NCBI GenBank assembly: GCA_945868195.1
Contig: CAMBLP010000068.1
Location: 1-11,282 of the forward strand
Direction: 5' to 3'
Length of the DNA stretch: 11,282 nt
Source of the DNA: Bordetella parapertussis
GTDB taxonomy: Bacteria; Pseudomonadota; Gammaproteobacteria; Burkholderiales; Burkholderiaceae_B
The stretch's first letter is position 1. Each line of letters opens with the position of its first letter. The notes below the pieces were generated by a model. It saw only the letters and a list, made by a program, of their open reading frames with translations. It did no database searches and was not told where the DNA came from. Shown here piece by piece: positions 1 to 7,253 of the stretch. The position numbers were made by a program, and so were the translations under genes.

Positions 1-47
1 GTGAAGCCGTTGCCAGGCCTTCCGGAGAGGGAGCGACGATTGACTAA
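1..47 (+). other. possible 3' end of an upstream plus-strand gene
   Basis: One reading frame beginning at position 3 is open from the window edge to a TAA at 45-47 and gives 14 residues ending in GEGATID. A second frame, beginning at position 1, is also open and ends with TAA at 52-54, so the frame is not certain. The hairpin terminator at 86-115 lies just downstream, which fits a gene ending here. The piece is too short to assign a family, and I do not recognise it. Confidence 0.3.
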
Positions 48-85
48 TAATTAATGAGTATTTAGTTAGGAACCGTGCTGATGTT

Positions 86-115
86 AAAAATGGCCGAGAT
101 CAATCGGCCATTTTT
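86..115. terminator. bidirectional intrinsic terminator
   Basis: A perfect 12-bp inverted repeat (86-97 with 104-115, stem AAAAATGGCCGA / TCGGCCATTTTT) encloses a 6-nt loop, GATCAA. The GC-rich core has an A-tract on the left and a T-tract on the right, so RNA from either strand ends in a stem followed by a U-run. It lies 36 nt beyond the H-NS stop codon on the minus strand and about 40 nt beyond the possible plus-strand gene end, so it can serve both transcripts. Confidence 0.88.
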
Positions 116-151
116 ATTTAGTATGTTTTTTAGTCAAACAGAGAATACTGG

Positions 152-514
152 TTAGATTAAAAACTGCTGCCGTGGCTGACCATTTTTTTCGGCTTCGACA
201 ATCCAAAGTGGGGCTTTACCGCGACCTGTCCAGGTTGCTGAGGTGGCAGGATGGCGGTATTTGGGGGCCACTGGCTTTTTGGTGCCTGCGGCTTTTGCAG
301 TCTTTTTAGCCACTATTTTCTTTGTTTTAGTTCCTGTTTTACCAAAAGCAGCTGCGATTTCATCAGGAGTGATGCCATACTCTTTCATGGAGCGCACAAT
401 GCTAGTAATAGCCGGTTTGCGTTGTTTGCTTTGCAATAATTCGGACTGTTTGCGCAGACGTTCAATTTCTTTATTAATTTTTGCTTGCTGACTAGCGTAA
501 TTTTGATCTGTCAT
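152..514 (-). CDS. H-NS family nucleoid-associated histone-like protein
   Basis: A 120-residue DNA-binding protein of the H-NS family, which oligomerises along AT-rich DNA and represses transcription. Residues 8-35 are rich in K, E, Q and L and look like the N-terminal coiled-coil oligomerisation helix. Residues 60-84 form a Lys/Ala/Thr/Gly linker. Residues 86-105 carry the C-terminal DNA-binding signature, YRHP followed by TWTGRGKAP, with the core GRGKAP loop that inserts into the AT minor groove. Length and architecture match the short betaproteobacterial H-NS proteins (Bordetella Bph3 type). The ATG at 514-512 has an AAGG Shine-Dalgarno sequence at 525-522, 7 nt away. The gene is transcribed away from the Nit/tldD genes across a region of about 20% GC, a natural H-NS target, so autoregulation is likely but inferred. 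The family call is firm; which paralogue it is cannot be told from sequence alone. Confidence 0.93.
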   Translation of the reverse strand: MTDQNYASQQAKINKEIERLRKQSELLQSKQRKPAITSIVRSMKEYGITPDEIAAAFGKTGTKTKKIVAKKTAKAAGTKKPVAPKYRHPATSATWTGRGKAPLWIVEAEKNGQPRQQFLI

Positions 515-780
515 ATCCCTGCCTTTTACGGAAATAGCGGTTTCAAGTACGAAGTGCCAATGATTAAATTTATTTAAATATGTAAATATTTTACATAGTA
601 TATGTTTATTTTAAAATGTGGGAAATACTATTAAGGTAAATACCTGTATTAAACATTACGCGAGTGAAAATTTTACAAAGTTCTTTGGAAGTTAGTTGTC
701 AGATCTAAAGTTAATTTAAGTAATAGATTAATTAAATTTAATTAGATTTAATTTATTTAAATGTAAATTTGGAAATCAAT
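515..780. promoter_or_regulatory. AT-rich divergent promoter region between hns and the Nit-type gene
   Basis: This 266-nt stretch between two divergent genes must hold the promoter of hns on the minus strand and probably that of the Nit-type amidase on the plus strand. Positions 541-780 contain 49 G/C of 240 bases (about 20%), far below the neighbouring genes. It contains A/T runs, an 8-bp inverted repeat with a 3-nt spacer at 579-597 (TATGTAAA-TAT-TTTACATA) and a 16-bp all-A/T palindrome at 729-744. TTGTCA at 696-701 could be a -35 for the plus strand, but any -10 is hard to place in sequence this AT-rich (TAATAG at 721-726 would need a 19-nt spacer). I see no open frame in it that looks coding. 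Composition and position make it a probable H-NS binding region; that is inference. Confidence 0.6.
771..775 (+). promoter_or_regulatory. ribosome binding site that fixes the Nit-type start
   Basis: GGAAA sits 5 nt before the ATG at 781. The alternative in-frame TTG at 769 has only A/T sequence upstream and overlaps this site, so the ATG at 781 is the better start. Confidence 0.6.
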
Positions 781-1641
781 ATGTCATTGAATGCGCCTTT
801 AATTCATTCTTCTGCCGTTTGCCTTGGTGCCCCCTTCAAGGTCGCTGCGATTCAAATGGTGTCTGCGGCTAGCGTTGATCGCAATATCGAGATCGCTGGA
901 CGTTGGATTGCAAAAGCGGCTGAGCAAGGAGCGCAGTTCGTTGTTTTGCCAGAGTATTTTTGTTTAATGGGTCGAAAGGAAACCGATAAACTTTCTGTGG
1001 CTGAAACTGAAGGGGTAGGTCCAATTCAAGATTTTTTATCAAATACCGCAAAAAAACATCATATATATTTATCGGCGGGTAGTTTACCTTTGGTCTCACC
1101 CGATGCGGGTCGGGTATTTAATACCCAGCTTGTCTATAACCCGAAGGGCGAGCAAATTGCTCGGTACGACAAAATTCATTTATTTAGTTTCGCCCGGGGA
1201 GAGGAGAGCTACGATGAATCCCGGGCTATTTTGGCGGGGCGTGCCGTATCTCGTCTGCAGACGCCTGACATTACCGTAGGCTTATCCATTTGCTACGACC
1301 TCAGATTTCCTGAGCTATACCGAGCCATGGGACAAGTGGACTTGATTGTGGTGCCTTCGGCTTTTACTTATACGACGGGTAAAGCCCATTGGGAGATTTT
1401 GCTCCGTGCCCGCGCCATCGAAAACCAATGTTACGTTTTAGCGCCAGCTCAAGGCGGGCAGCACGAGAATGGACGTCGCACTTGGGGGCATTCTATGTTG
1501 ATTGACCCTTGGGGAGATATCCTAGAGGTGTTACCCGAGCAAGAGGGTATCGTAAGCGGTACGATAGAGCCTAATCGTTTAATAGAAGTCCGACAATCCC
1601 TGCCGGCACTTTCGCATCGAACCTTATTTGCTGATAAATGA
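781..1641 (+). CDS. carbon-nitrogen hydrolase, Nit1-like (probable deaminated glutathione amidase)
   Basis: A 286-residue cytoplasmic amidase of the nitrilase superfamily. The Glu-Lys-Cys triad is visible: E58 in VVLPEYF, K131 in YDKIHLF and nucleophile C171 in [13 protein letters not shown]. The following [27 protein letters not shown] and [11 protein letters not shown] blocks are those of the Nit1/Nit2 branch and resemble Nit1, which hydrolyses deaminated glutathione formed by transaminase side reactions (metabolite repair). Length is typical. The start is taken at the ATG with a GGAAA site rather than the TTG 12 nt upstream, which has none. The stop overlaps the tldD start in ATGA, so the two are probably translationally coupled. 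The stretch at about 1020-1080 is more AT-rich than the rest. Family is sure; substrate is inferred and omega-amidase activity remains possible. Confidence 0.9.
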   Translation: MSLNAPLIHSSAVCLGAPFKVAAIQMVSAASVDRNIEIAGRWIAKAAEQGAQFVVLPEYFCLMGRKETDKLSVAETEGVGPIQDFLSNTAKKHHIYLSAGSLPLVSPDAGRVFNTQLVYNPKGEQIARYDKIHLFSFARGEESYDESRAILAGRAVSRLQTPDITVGLSICYDLRFPELYRAMGQVDLIVVPSAFTYTTGKAHWEILLRARAIENQCYVLAPAQGGQHENGRRTWGHSMLIDPWGDILEVLPEQEGIVSGTIEPNRLIEVRQSLPALSHRTLFADK

Positions 1642-3095
1642 AACTGATTGATCCCGCCATTGCTTCACTCTCCACCGCCAAATCACTGCTGCTGGACCCT
1701 TGGGGTTTAAGCGAGTCCGATTTAAACCGCGCGCTCGGCGAGATATTTACGCACAAGGTCGATTACGCGGATTTGTATTTTCAATATACGCGTAGCGAAG
1801 GTTGGAGCCTCGAAGAAGGTATCGTCAAGACAGGTAGTTTTTCGATAAGCCAAGGCGTGGGTGTGCGTGCTGTGGCGGGTGAAAAAACGGCATTTGCTTA
1901 CTCTGATACCTTGTCGGCTGATGCACTGATGTCTTCTGCTCATGCTGTGCGCAGCATTGCACGTCAAGGCGCTGGCAAGGCACGCGTACCCAGCGCTAAA
2001 CGTGATCGTGGTATGAGCCTGTACCCGCCCGTGGATCCCTTGCTAACGATGACGGCTCCGGACAAAGTGGGTTTGCTCGAACGACTAGAGAAAATGGCTC
2101 GCGCCAAGGATCCTCATGTCAAGCAGGTGATGGCCAGTCTTGGGATGGAGTATGACGTTGTCATGATTGCGGGTAGCGATGGCCGTTTGACCGCAGATGT
2201 TCGTCCGTTAGTGCGTTTGTCACTTTCTGTGGTGGTAGAGCGTCAGGGGCGCAGAGAAACCGGCAATGCGGGTGGAGGCGGTCGTTCTGGACTAGAGTAC
2301 TTTTCAGATGAGACTTTACGCCAGTATGTTGATTCGGCGGTACACGAGGCGATGGTCAATCTAGATGCGCGTCCCGCTCCTGCTGGAGAGATGACCGTGG
2401 TGCTTGCGGCCGGTTGGCCCGGTATCTTGCTGCACGAGGCCGTCGGCCATGGTTTGGAAGGCGACTTCAACCGCAAAGGTTCGAGTGTTTTTTCTGGCAA
2501 GGTGGGTCAACGCGTTGCCTCCAAAGGAGTGACCGTTGTCGATGATGGCACCATCGAAGGCCGTCGAGGTTCTTTAAACGTCGATGATGAAGGCAACGCT
2601 ACGCAGCGCAATGTACTGATACAAGACGGTATTTTGCGTGGCTACCTTCAGGACACCTTGAATGCGCGGCTGATGAAAACGGGTGTAACAGGCAATGGTC
2701 GTCGCGAATCGTTTGCGCACTTGCCTATGCCACGCATGACCAATACCTTTATGTTGTCCGGCCAAGAAGAGCCAGAGGAAATGATCAGCTCGGTTAAAAA
2801 GGGTATTTACGCAGCCAACTTTGGTGGCGGGCAGGTGGACATCACAAGCGGCAAATTTGTCTTTTCAGCATCCGAAGCCTATATGATCGAAAATGGTCGT
2901 ATCACTTATCCAATCAAAGGTGCGACGTTGATTGGTAGTGGCCCGGAGTCGATGAACCGCGTGAGTATGATCGGCAACAATATGAAGCTTGATAGCGGTG
3001 TCGGGACATGCGGTAAAGAAGGCCAAAGTGTGCCCGTAGGTGTGGGGATGCCCACCATCAAGATGGAAGGCTTGACCGTTGGCGGTACTGCCTGA
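1638..3095 (+). CDS. tldD: metalloprotease TldD
   Basis: A 485-residue member of the TldD/PmbA (TldE) family. In E. coli the TldD-TldE heterodimer is a cytoplasmic zinc protease that degrades unfolded peptides, matures microcin B17 and acts on the antitoxin CcdA. The catalytic HExxxH motif is HEAVGH at residues 266-271, and the third zinc ligand is expected at C458 in GTCGKEGQ. Both sit four residues later than I recall for E. coli (262-267 and C454), so spacing is conserved. The N-terminal half carries the usual YADLYFQYT and [11 protein letters not shown] segments. The ATG lies inside the stop of the preceding gene (ATGA overlap) and has no clear Shine-Dalgarno sequence, which points to translational coupling. 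The inactive partner TldE (PmbA) is not in this window and is expected elsewhere on the chromosome. Confidence 0.96.
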   Translation: MKLIDPAIASLSTAKSLLLDPWGLSESDLNRALGEIFTHKVDYADLYFQYTRSEGWSLEEGIVKTGSFSISQGVGVRAVAGEKTAFAYSDTLSADALMSSAHAVRSIARQGAGKARVPSAKRDRGMSLYPPVDPLLTMTAPDKVGLLERLEKMARAKDPHVKQVMASLGMEYDVVMIAGSDGRLTADVRPLVRLSLSVVVERQGRRETGNAGGGGRSGLEYFSDETLRQYVDSAVHEAMVNLDARPAPAGEMTVVLAAGWPGILLHEAVGHGLEGDFNRKGSSVFSGKVGQRVASKGVTVVDDGTIEGRRGSLNVDDEGNATQRNVLIQDGILRGYLQDTLNARLMKTGVTGNGRRESFAHLPMPRMTNTFMLSGQEEPEEMISSVKKGIYAANFGGGQVDITSGKFVFSASEAYMIENGRITYPIKGATLIGSGPESMNRVSMIGNNMKLDSGVGTCGKEGQSVPVGVGMPTIKMEGLTVGGTA

Positions 3096-3151
3096 GTTTT
3101 ATCTTTTTATCTGATTATTAATCGATTAGTTATATGTTTTAGGAGTCTGCT
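3096..3151 (+). promoter_or_regulatory. tldD-aroG gap with strong Shine-Dalgarno site
   Basis: This 56-nt AT-rich gap has no hairpin followed by a T-run, so no intrinsic terminator for tldD is seen. AGGAG at 3141-3145 lies 6 nt before the GTG at 3152 and decides the aroG start. A 10-bp palindrome (TAATCGATTA, 3119-3128) and a TTATAT that could be a -10 (3130-3135) are present, but no good -35 accompanies it. Confidence 0.5.
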
Positions 3152-4225
3152 GTGCCACACAATACCGATGACCTGCGTATCCGCGAGATCAAGGAGCTTG
3201 CTCCACCTTCGCATGCAATGAGTGAAAATCCCTGCACGCCCGAAGTCTCTTCCCTCGTATTCGAGACGCGTCAGTCGTTACATCGTATTTTGCATGGTAT
3301 GGATGATCGTTTGGTTGTCGTCATCGGACCGTGTTCGATTCACGATACCAAAGCCGCCATCGAGTATGCAAAAAAACTCAAAGCCCAGCGAGATCGCTTA
3401 AGCGGTGAGCTAGAAATTGTGATGCGTGTGTATTTTGAAAAGCCTCGCACAACAGTCGGCTGGAAAGGACTCATTAATGACCCTGAGCTTGATGGCAGTT
3501 TTAACATCAACAAAGGCCTGCGCACAGCTCGAAGCTTGTTGCTTGAAATCAATACGATGGGTTTGCCCGCGGGTTGCGAGTTTTTAGACATGATTACGCC
3601 TCAGTACATCGCTGATCTTGTGTCATGGGGCGCGATTGGCGCACGCACGACAGAGAGTCAAGTACACCGCGAGCTCGCTTCCGGTTTGTCTTGTCCTGTG
3701 GGTTTTAAAAACGGCACAGATGGCAATGTCCGCATTGCGGTCGATGCCATGAAGGCAGCCTCGCAGCCGCATCACTTTTTGTCTGTCACAAAAGCAGGGC
3801 ACTCGGCCATTGTATCGACGCTTGGTAATGAAGATTGTCATGTCATTTTGAGGGGTGGCAAAGCACCTAACTTTGATGCGGCGAGTGTGCAGGCTGTCTG
3901 CGACGAAATGGCCAAAGCCGGACTGGCGCAGCGCGTCATGATTGATGCCAGCCACGCTAACAGTCTTAAAAAACCAGAAAATCAACCTGCGGTGTGCGCA
4001 GATGTAGGCTCACAGATTGCTCAAGGTGAGACGCGAGTGATGGGTCTGATGATAGAGAGCCATCTTGTGGCGGGCCGTCAAGACTTGGTCGCAGGCCAGC
4101 CTCTTGTGTATGGACAGAGTGTGACGGACGGTTGCATCGACTGGGATAGCTCGGTCAAGGTTCTTGAAGCACTGGCCGAATCTGTGTGCGAGCGTCGTCG
4201 CACCTTGCATCAAAACGAGCATTAG
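3152..4225 (+). CDS. aroG: 3-deoxy-7-phosphoheptulonate synthase, AroG type (predicted Phe-sensitive)
   Basis: A 357-residue class I-alpha DAHP synthase that condenses phosphoenolpyruvate and erythrose 4-phosphate, the first committed step of aromatic amino acid synthesis. It starts with GTG behind a strong AGGAG. The metal ligands occupy the same positions as in E. coli AroG: C61 (VIGPCSIHD), H268 (DASHANS), E302 (MIESH) and D326 (VTDGC). The substrate-binding blocks EKPRTTVGWKG, GARTTESQVHRELASG and GFKNGTDG are intact. Residues I recall as the AroG phenylalanine pocket are all present: D6, D7, M147, Q151, L175, L179, S180, F209, S211 and V221. The N-terminus (TDDLRIREIKEL) is AroG-like, unlike tyrosine-type AroF. 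Feedback inhibition by phenylalanine is therefore likely. It stops with TAG. Nothing suggests a functional link to its neighbours. Confidence 0.96.
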   Translation: MPHNTDDLRIREIKELAPPSHAMSENPCTPEVSSLVFETRQSLHRILHGMDDRLVVVIGPCSIHDTKAAIEYAKKLKAQRDRLSGELEIVMRVYFEKPRTTVGWKGLINDPELDGSFNINKGLRTARSLLLEINTMGLPAGCEFLDMITPQYIADLVSWGAIGARTTESQVHRELASGLSCPVGFKNGTDGNVRIAVDAMKAASQPHHFLSVTKAGHSAIVSTLGNEDCHVILRGGKAPNFDAASVQAVCDEMAKAGLAQRVMIDASHANSLKKPENQPAVCADVGSQIAQGETRVMGLMIESHLVAGRQDLVAGQPLVYGQSVTDGCIDWDSSVKVLEALAESVCERRRTLHQNEH

Positions 4226-4276
4226 AGCGGTTGTTTAAAGCAATCGACAGAGTCAAACCAAAGGGCTTTTTTTGAT

Positions 4277-5692
4277 ATGAACGCACCTCACGATATTCAA
4301 TCTTTGCGCTGTCCGCTTCCAGAGGAAATGATCACCGAGTTGAAGGCTCGGTTTGGTGATCGTTTCTCTATGGCCAATGCTGTCAGAGATCATCATGGTC
4401 GCGATGAGTCACCGTATCCGTCGATGTTGCCCGATGGAGTTGTGTTTGCTGAAAGTACCGATGAGGTCGTTGCGGTTGTAAAACTGTGCAACAAACATGG
4501 TGTGCCGCTGATTCCCTATGGATCTGGCTCATCTCTAGAAGGCCATATCTTGGCGATACAAGGTGGCATCAGCCTAGATCTGACCAGGATGAATAAGATT
4601 GTCGTGCTGCATGCGGAGGATCAAACGGTCACCGTGCAGGCAGGCTTGACGCGCAAACAGCTCAATGAGCAGATTCGAGATACAGGTTTGTTTTTTCCGA
4701 TTGACCCTGGCGCCGATGCTTCGCTTGGTGGCATGTCGGCGACGCGTGCTTCGGGAACGAATGCCGTGCGTTATGGCACGATGCGTGAAAACGTCGTGAA
4801 TCTGACCGTTGTGACGGCTCAAGGCAATGTGATTCGGACTGCGCGTCGAGCCAGAAAATCATCGGCAGGCTACGATTTGACACGCCTGTTTGTGGGTAGC
4901 GAGGGCACGCTCGGTGTCATCACTGAAGTCACCGTGAAACTGTATCCCCAGCCTGAGGCCGTCAGCGCGGCGGTCTGTAATTTTCCTAGTGTGCACGAGG
5001 CTGTTGCATGTGTGATCCAGACGATTCAGCTTGGGGTCCCTGTGGCACGTGTCGAGTTGATGAATGCGGATGCCGTGCGCGCGAGCAATCTCTACAGCAA
5101 ACTGACCTTGCGCGAAACACCACTTTTACTATTTGAGTTTCATGGCAGCGACGCGAGTGTGAAAGAGCAGGCTCAGACTGTGCAAGAGTTGGCCAAGGAT
5201 TGTGGTGGTATGGACTTCGAATGGGCTGAGCGTCCCGAGGATCGCAATCGGCTTTGGACTGCGCGCCACAATGCTTATTTTGCAGGCTTGCAGCTACGTC
5301 CGGGTTGTAAGGCCAGTACCACCGATGTCTGTGTGCCTATTTCCAGACTTGCCGAGTGTATTGATGCCGCTACAGAGGCCTTGTCAAAGGTCAGTTTCCC
5401 AAGCACGATTGTGGGACATGTCGGTGATGGAAATTTTCATGTGTTGATGTTGCTTGATCCCAACAACGAGAGCGAGTGGCAGGAGTCCGAGAGCTTGAAT
5501 TATCAGCTGGTGACGCAGGCGATTGATGCGGACGGTACGTGTACGGGCGAGCATGGCATTGGCTTACATAAAAAGCAGTTCATGGCGCGTGAGCATGGTG
5601 AGGACGCTCTTGATCTGATGCGTATGCTTAAAAAATCCTTCGATCCCAATAATATCCTCAATCCTGGAAAGGTCATTGACCCCCGTATCTAA
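4277..5692 (+). CDS. FAD-linked 2-hydroxyacid oxidase, probable D-lactate dehydrogenase (cytochrome type)
   Basis: A 471-residue flavoprotein with an N-terminal FAD-binding (PCMH, FAD_binding_4) domain and a C-terminal FAD-oxidase domain. FAD contacts are seen in PYGSGSSLEGH (80-90), GGMSATRASGTNAVRYG (151-167) and FVGSEGTLGVITE (205-217). The C-terminal domain has GHVGDGNFH (380-388), whose histidines bind a divalent metal in this family, TGEHGIG (423-429) and FDPNNILNPGK (455-465). GSGSS and HVGDGNFH resemble LDHD/yeast DLD D-lactate dehydrogenases more than GlcD, which here has AGTGLSGG and HAGDGNLH. It would oxidise D-lactate or a similar 2-hydroxy acid and pass electrons to the respiratory chain. 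It stands 61 nt before glcD, so it may belong to the same transcript. The best Shine-Dalgarno (AAGGG, 4261-4265) is 11 nt from the ATG with a T7 run between, a poor arrangement. Substrate is inferred. Confidence 0.85.
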   Translation: MNAPHDIQSLRCPLPEEMITELKARFGDRFSMANAVRDHHGRDESPYPSMLPDGVVFAESTDEVVAVVKLCNKHGVPLIPYGSGSSLEGHILAIQGGISLDLTRMNKIVVLHAEDQTVTVQAGLTRKQLNEQIRDTGLFFPIDPGADASLGGMSATRASGTNAVRYGTMRENVVNLTVVTAQGNVIRTARRARKSSAGYDLTRLFVGSEGTLGVITEVTVKLYPQPEAVSAAVCNFPSVHEAVACVIQTIQLGVPVARVELMNADAVRASNLYSKLTLRETPLLLFEFHGSDASVKEQAQTVQELAKDCGGMDFEWAERPEDRNRLWTARHNAYFAGLQLRPGCKASTTDVCVPISRLAECIDAATEALSKVSFPSTIVGHVGDGNFHVLMLLDPNNESEWQESESLNYQLVTQAIDADGTCTGEHGIGLHKKQFMAREHGEDALDLMRMLKKSFDPNNILNPGKVIDPRI

Positions 5693-5753
5693 GGCAAACA
5701 TCGGGTAAGTCCTGTCCTGCGCAAACTTGTCTTCCGCGCTATTGTTGAGTCCT

Positions 5754-7250
5754 ATGAATGCGATCATCGATACGGGCCTATCCCCATTAATGGTGCCACC
5801 CAAAGAAGAGGTGGTCCTTGCACTGCGCGCTGCGGTTCCTCCGCATTGTGTGCTGAGTCGCGAGGAAGAAACTCGTCCTTACGAGTGTGATGGTTTGTCT
5901 TTGTTCCGAGCGCTGCCGATGGCTGTAGTACTGCCTGAGACCGAGGCGCAGGTTCAAAATATCTTGAAAGTCTGCAAGCGTCTGAATGTACCTGTTGTGG
6001 CGCGAGGCGCTGGCACAGGACTGTCAGGTGGTGCGATGCCGCATGCCCAAGGCGTCTTGCTGGGTCTTGCTAAGTTCAACCAGATTAAACATATCGATGC
6101 AGTGGCCGCTCTCGCTGTGGTCCAGCCAGGGGTTCGTAATTTGGCTGTCTCAGAGGCCGCCGCGCCTTATGATTTGTATTATGCGCCGGACCCCTCTAGT
6201 CAGATTGCTTGCACGATTGGAGGCAACGTTGCGGAAAACTCTGGTGGCGTACATTGCCTGAAGTATGGCCTGACGATTCATAATGTTCTCAAAGTTCGCA
6301 TGGTGACGATGGAGGGCGAGATTGTCGAACTCGGATCTCTGGCGCCAGATAGTCCCGGCCCAGATTTATTGTCTGTTTTCGTTGGCTCAGAGGGCATGTT
6401 GGGTGTGGTGACCGAGGTCTCCTTGCGTTTGACACCCAAGCCTGCTTTGGCAAGCGTCATCATGGCAAGTTTTGATGACGTAGAAAAGGCCAGTGACGCT
6501 GTTGGCAAGATTATCGGCGCGGGCATCATTCCCGCGGGGCTTGAGATGATGGACAAACAGGCTACGCAGATGGTGGAGCCTTTTGTGAAAGCCGGCTACG
6601 ACATGGATGCCGAAGCGATTTTGTTATGCGAGTCGGATGGCACGGTCGAAGAAGTCGCCGAAGAGTTGCTGCGCATGGAGCAAGTGTTTCAGCGCGCTGG
6701 GGCTACACGGCTTCAGGTTTCAACCAGCGAAGCCGAGAGATTAAGGTTTTGGGCAGGCCGTAAAAATGCCTTTCCGGCCGCAGGTCGCGTTTCTCCTGAT
6801 TACTACTGCATGGATGGCACGATTCCACGACGTCGACTAGGCCATGTTTTAAAGGCGATTCAAGGCATGGAGACGCAGTTTGGATTGCGTTGCGCCAATG
6901 TGTTTCATGCGGGTGACGGCAATCTTCATCCCCTGATTTTGTTTGATTCAAACATCGCAGACGAAGTACGTCGTGCCGAGGACTTCGGGGCTGCGATTCT
7001 TGAGCTTTGCGTCGAAGTCGGGGGCACCATCACCGGTGAGCATGGCGTCGGCAGGGAAAAGATCAATCAGATGTGCGTGCAGTTCAGTCGCGACGAGCTT
7101 GATATGTTCATGGCTGTCAAGCGCGCATTTGATCCGGCTTGTTTGCTTAATCCTGAAAAGGTGATCCCGACATTGGCGCGTTGCGCCGAGTACGGCAAGA
7201 TGCACGTGCATGGCGGAGCGATTGCCTTTGCAGATTTGCCGAGATTTTGA
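5754..7250 (+). CDS. glcD: glycolate oxidase FAD-linked subunit GlcD
   Basis: A 498-residue flavoprotein and main catalytic subunit of glycolate oxidase (GlcDEF), which oxidises glycolate to glyoxylate and delivers electrons to the membrane quinone pool. Visible FAD-binding segments are ARGAGTGLSGG (83-93), CTIGGNVAENSGG (153-165) and VFVGSEGMLGVVTE (208-221). The C-terminal domain has FHAGDGNLHP (384-393), TGEHGVG (427-433) and FDPACLLNPEK (459-469). The ATG at 5754 gives a length close to E. coli GlcD (about 499 residues); an in-frame TTG 27 nt upstream would add nine residues without a better ribosome site, so I do not use it. No strong Shine-Dalgarno precedes either. It is followed 3 nt later by glcE. 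It is about as long as the preceding homologue but clearly diverged from it, so the pair is an old paralogous set, not a recent duplication. Confidence 0.95.
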   Translation: MNAIIDTGLSPLMVPPKEEVVLALRAAVPPHCVLSREEETRPYECDGLSLFRALPMAVVLPETEAQVQNILKVCKRLNVPVVARGAGTGLSGGAMPHAQGVLLGLAKFNQIKHIDAVAALAVVQPGVRNLAVSEAAAPYDLYYAPDPSSQIACTIGGNVAENSGGVHCLKYGLTIHNVLKVRMVTMEGEIVELGSLAPDSPGPDLLSVFVGSEGMLGVVTEVSLRLTPKPALASVIMASFDDVEKASDAVGKIIGAGIIPAGLEMMDKQATQMVEPFVKAGYDMDAEAILLCESDGTVEEVAEELLRMEQVFQRAGATRLQVSTSEAERLRFWAGRKNAFPAAGRVSPDYYCMDGTIPRRRLGHVLKAIQGMETQFGLRCANVFHAGDGNLHPLILFDSNIADEVRRAEDFGAAILELCVEVGGTITGEHGVGREKINQMCVQFSRDELDMFMAVKRAFDPACLLNPEKVIPTLARCAEYGKMHVHGGAIAFADLPRF

Positions 7251-7253
7251 CGT

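Noticed and set aside
729..744. Perfect 16-bp palindrome TAATTAAATTTAATTA upstream of the Nit-type gene
   Set aside because: It is all A/T in a stretch with almost no G/C. With two letters, a 16-bp palindrome is expected by chance in a region this size, so it is not evidence of an operator.
769..780. TTG start at 769 for the Nit-type amidase
   Set aside because: There is no ribosome site before it, and the GGAAA serving the ATG at 781 would lie inside the added codons. The four extra residues match no conserved part of the family.
4226..4276. T7 run with GGGC before it, as a terminator after aroG
   Set aside because: The only pairing available (AAAG/CTTT, 4 bp) is too short, and the T-run lies between the ribosome site and the start codon of the next gene.
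5727..5753. TTG start for glcD nine codons upstream
   Set aside because: The ATG at 5754 gives the normal GlcD length, and the upstream codons add a segment with no family similarity and no clear Shine-Dalgarno.
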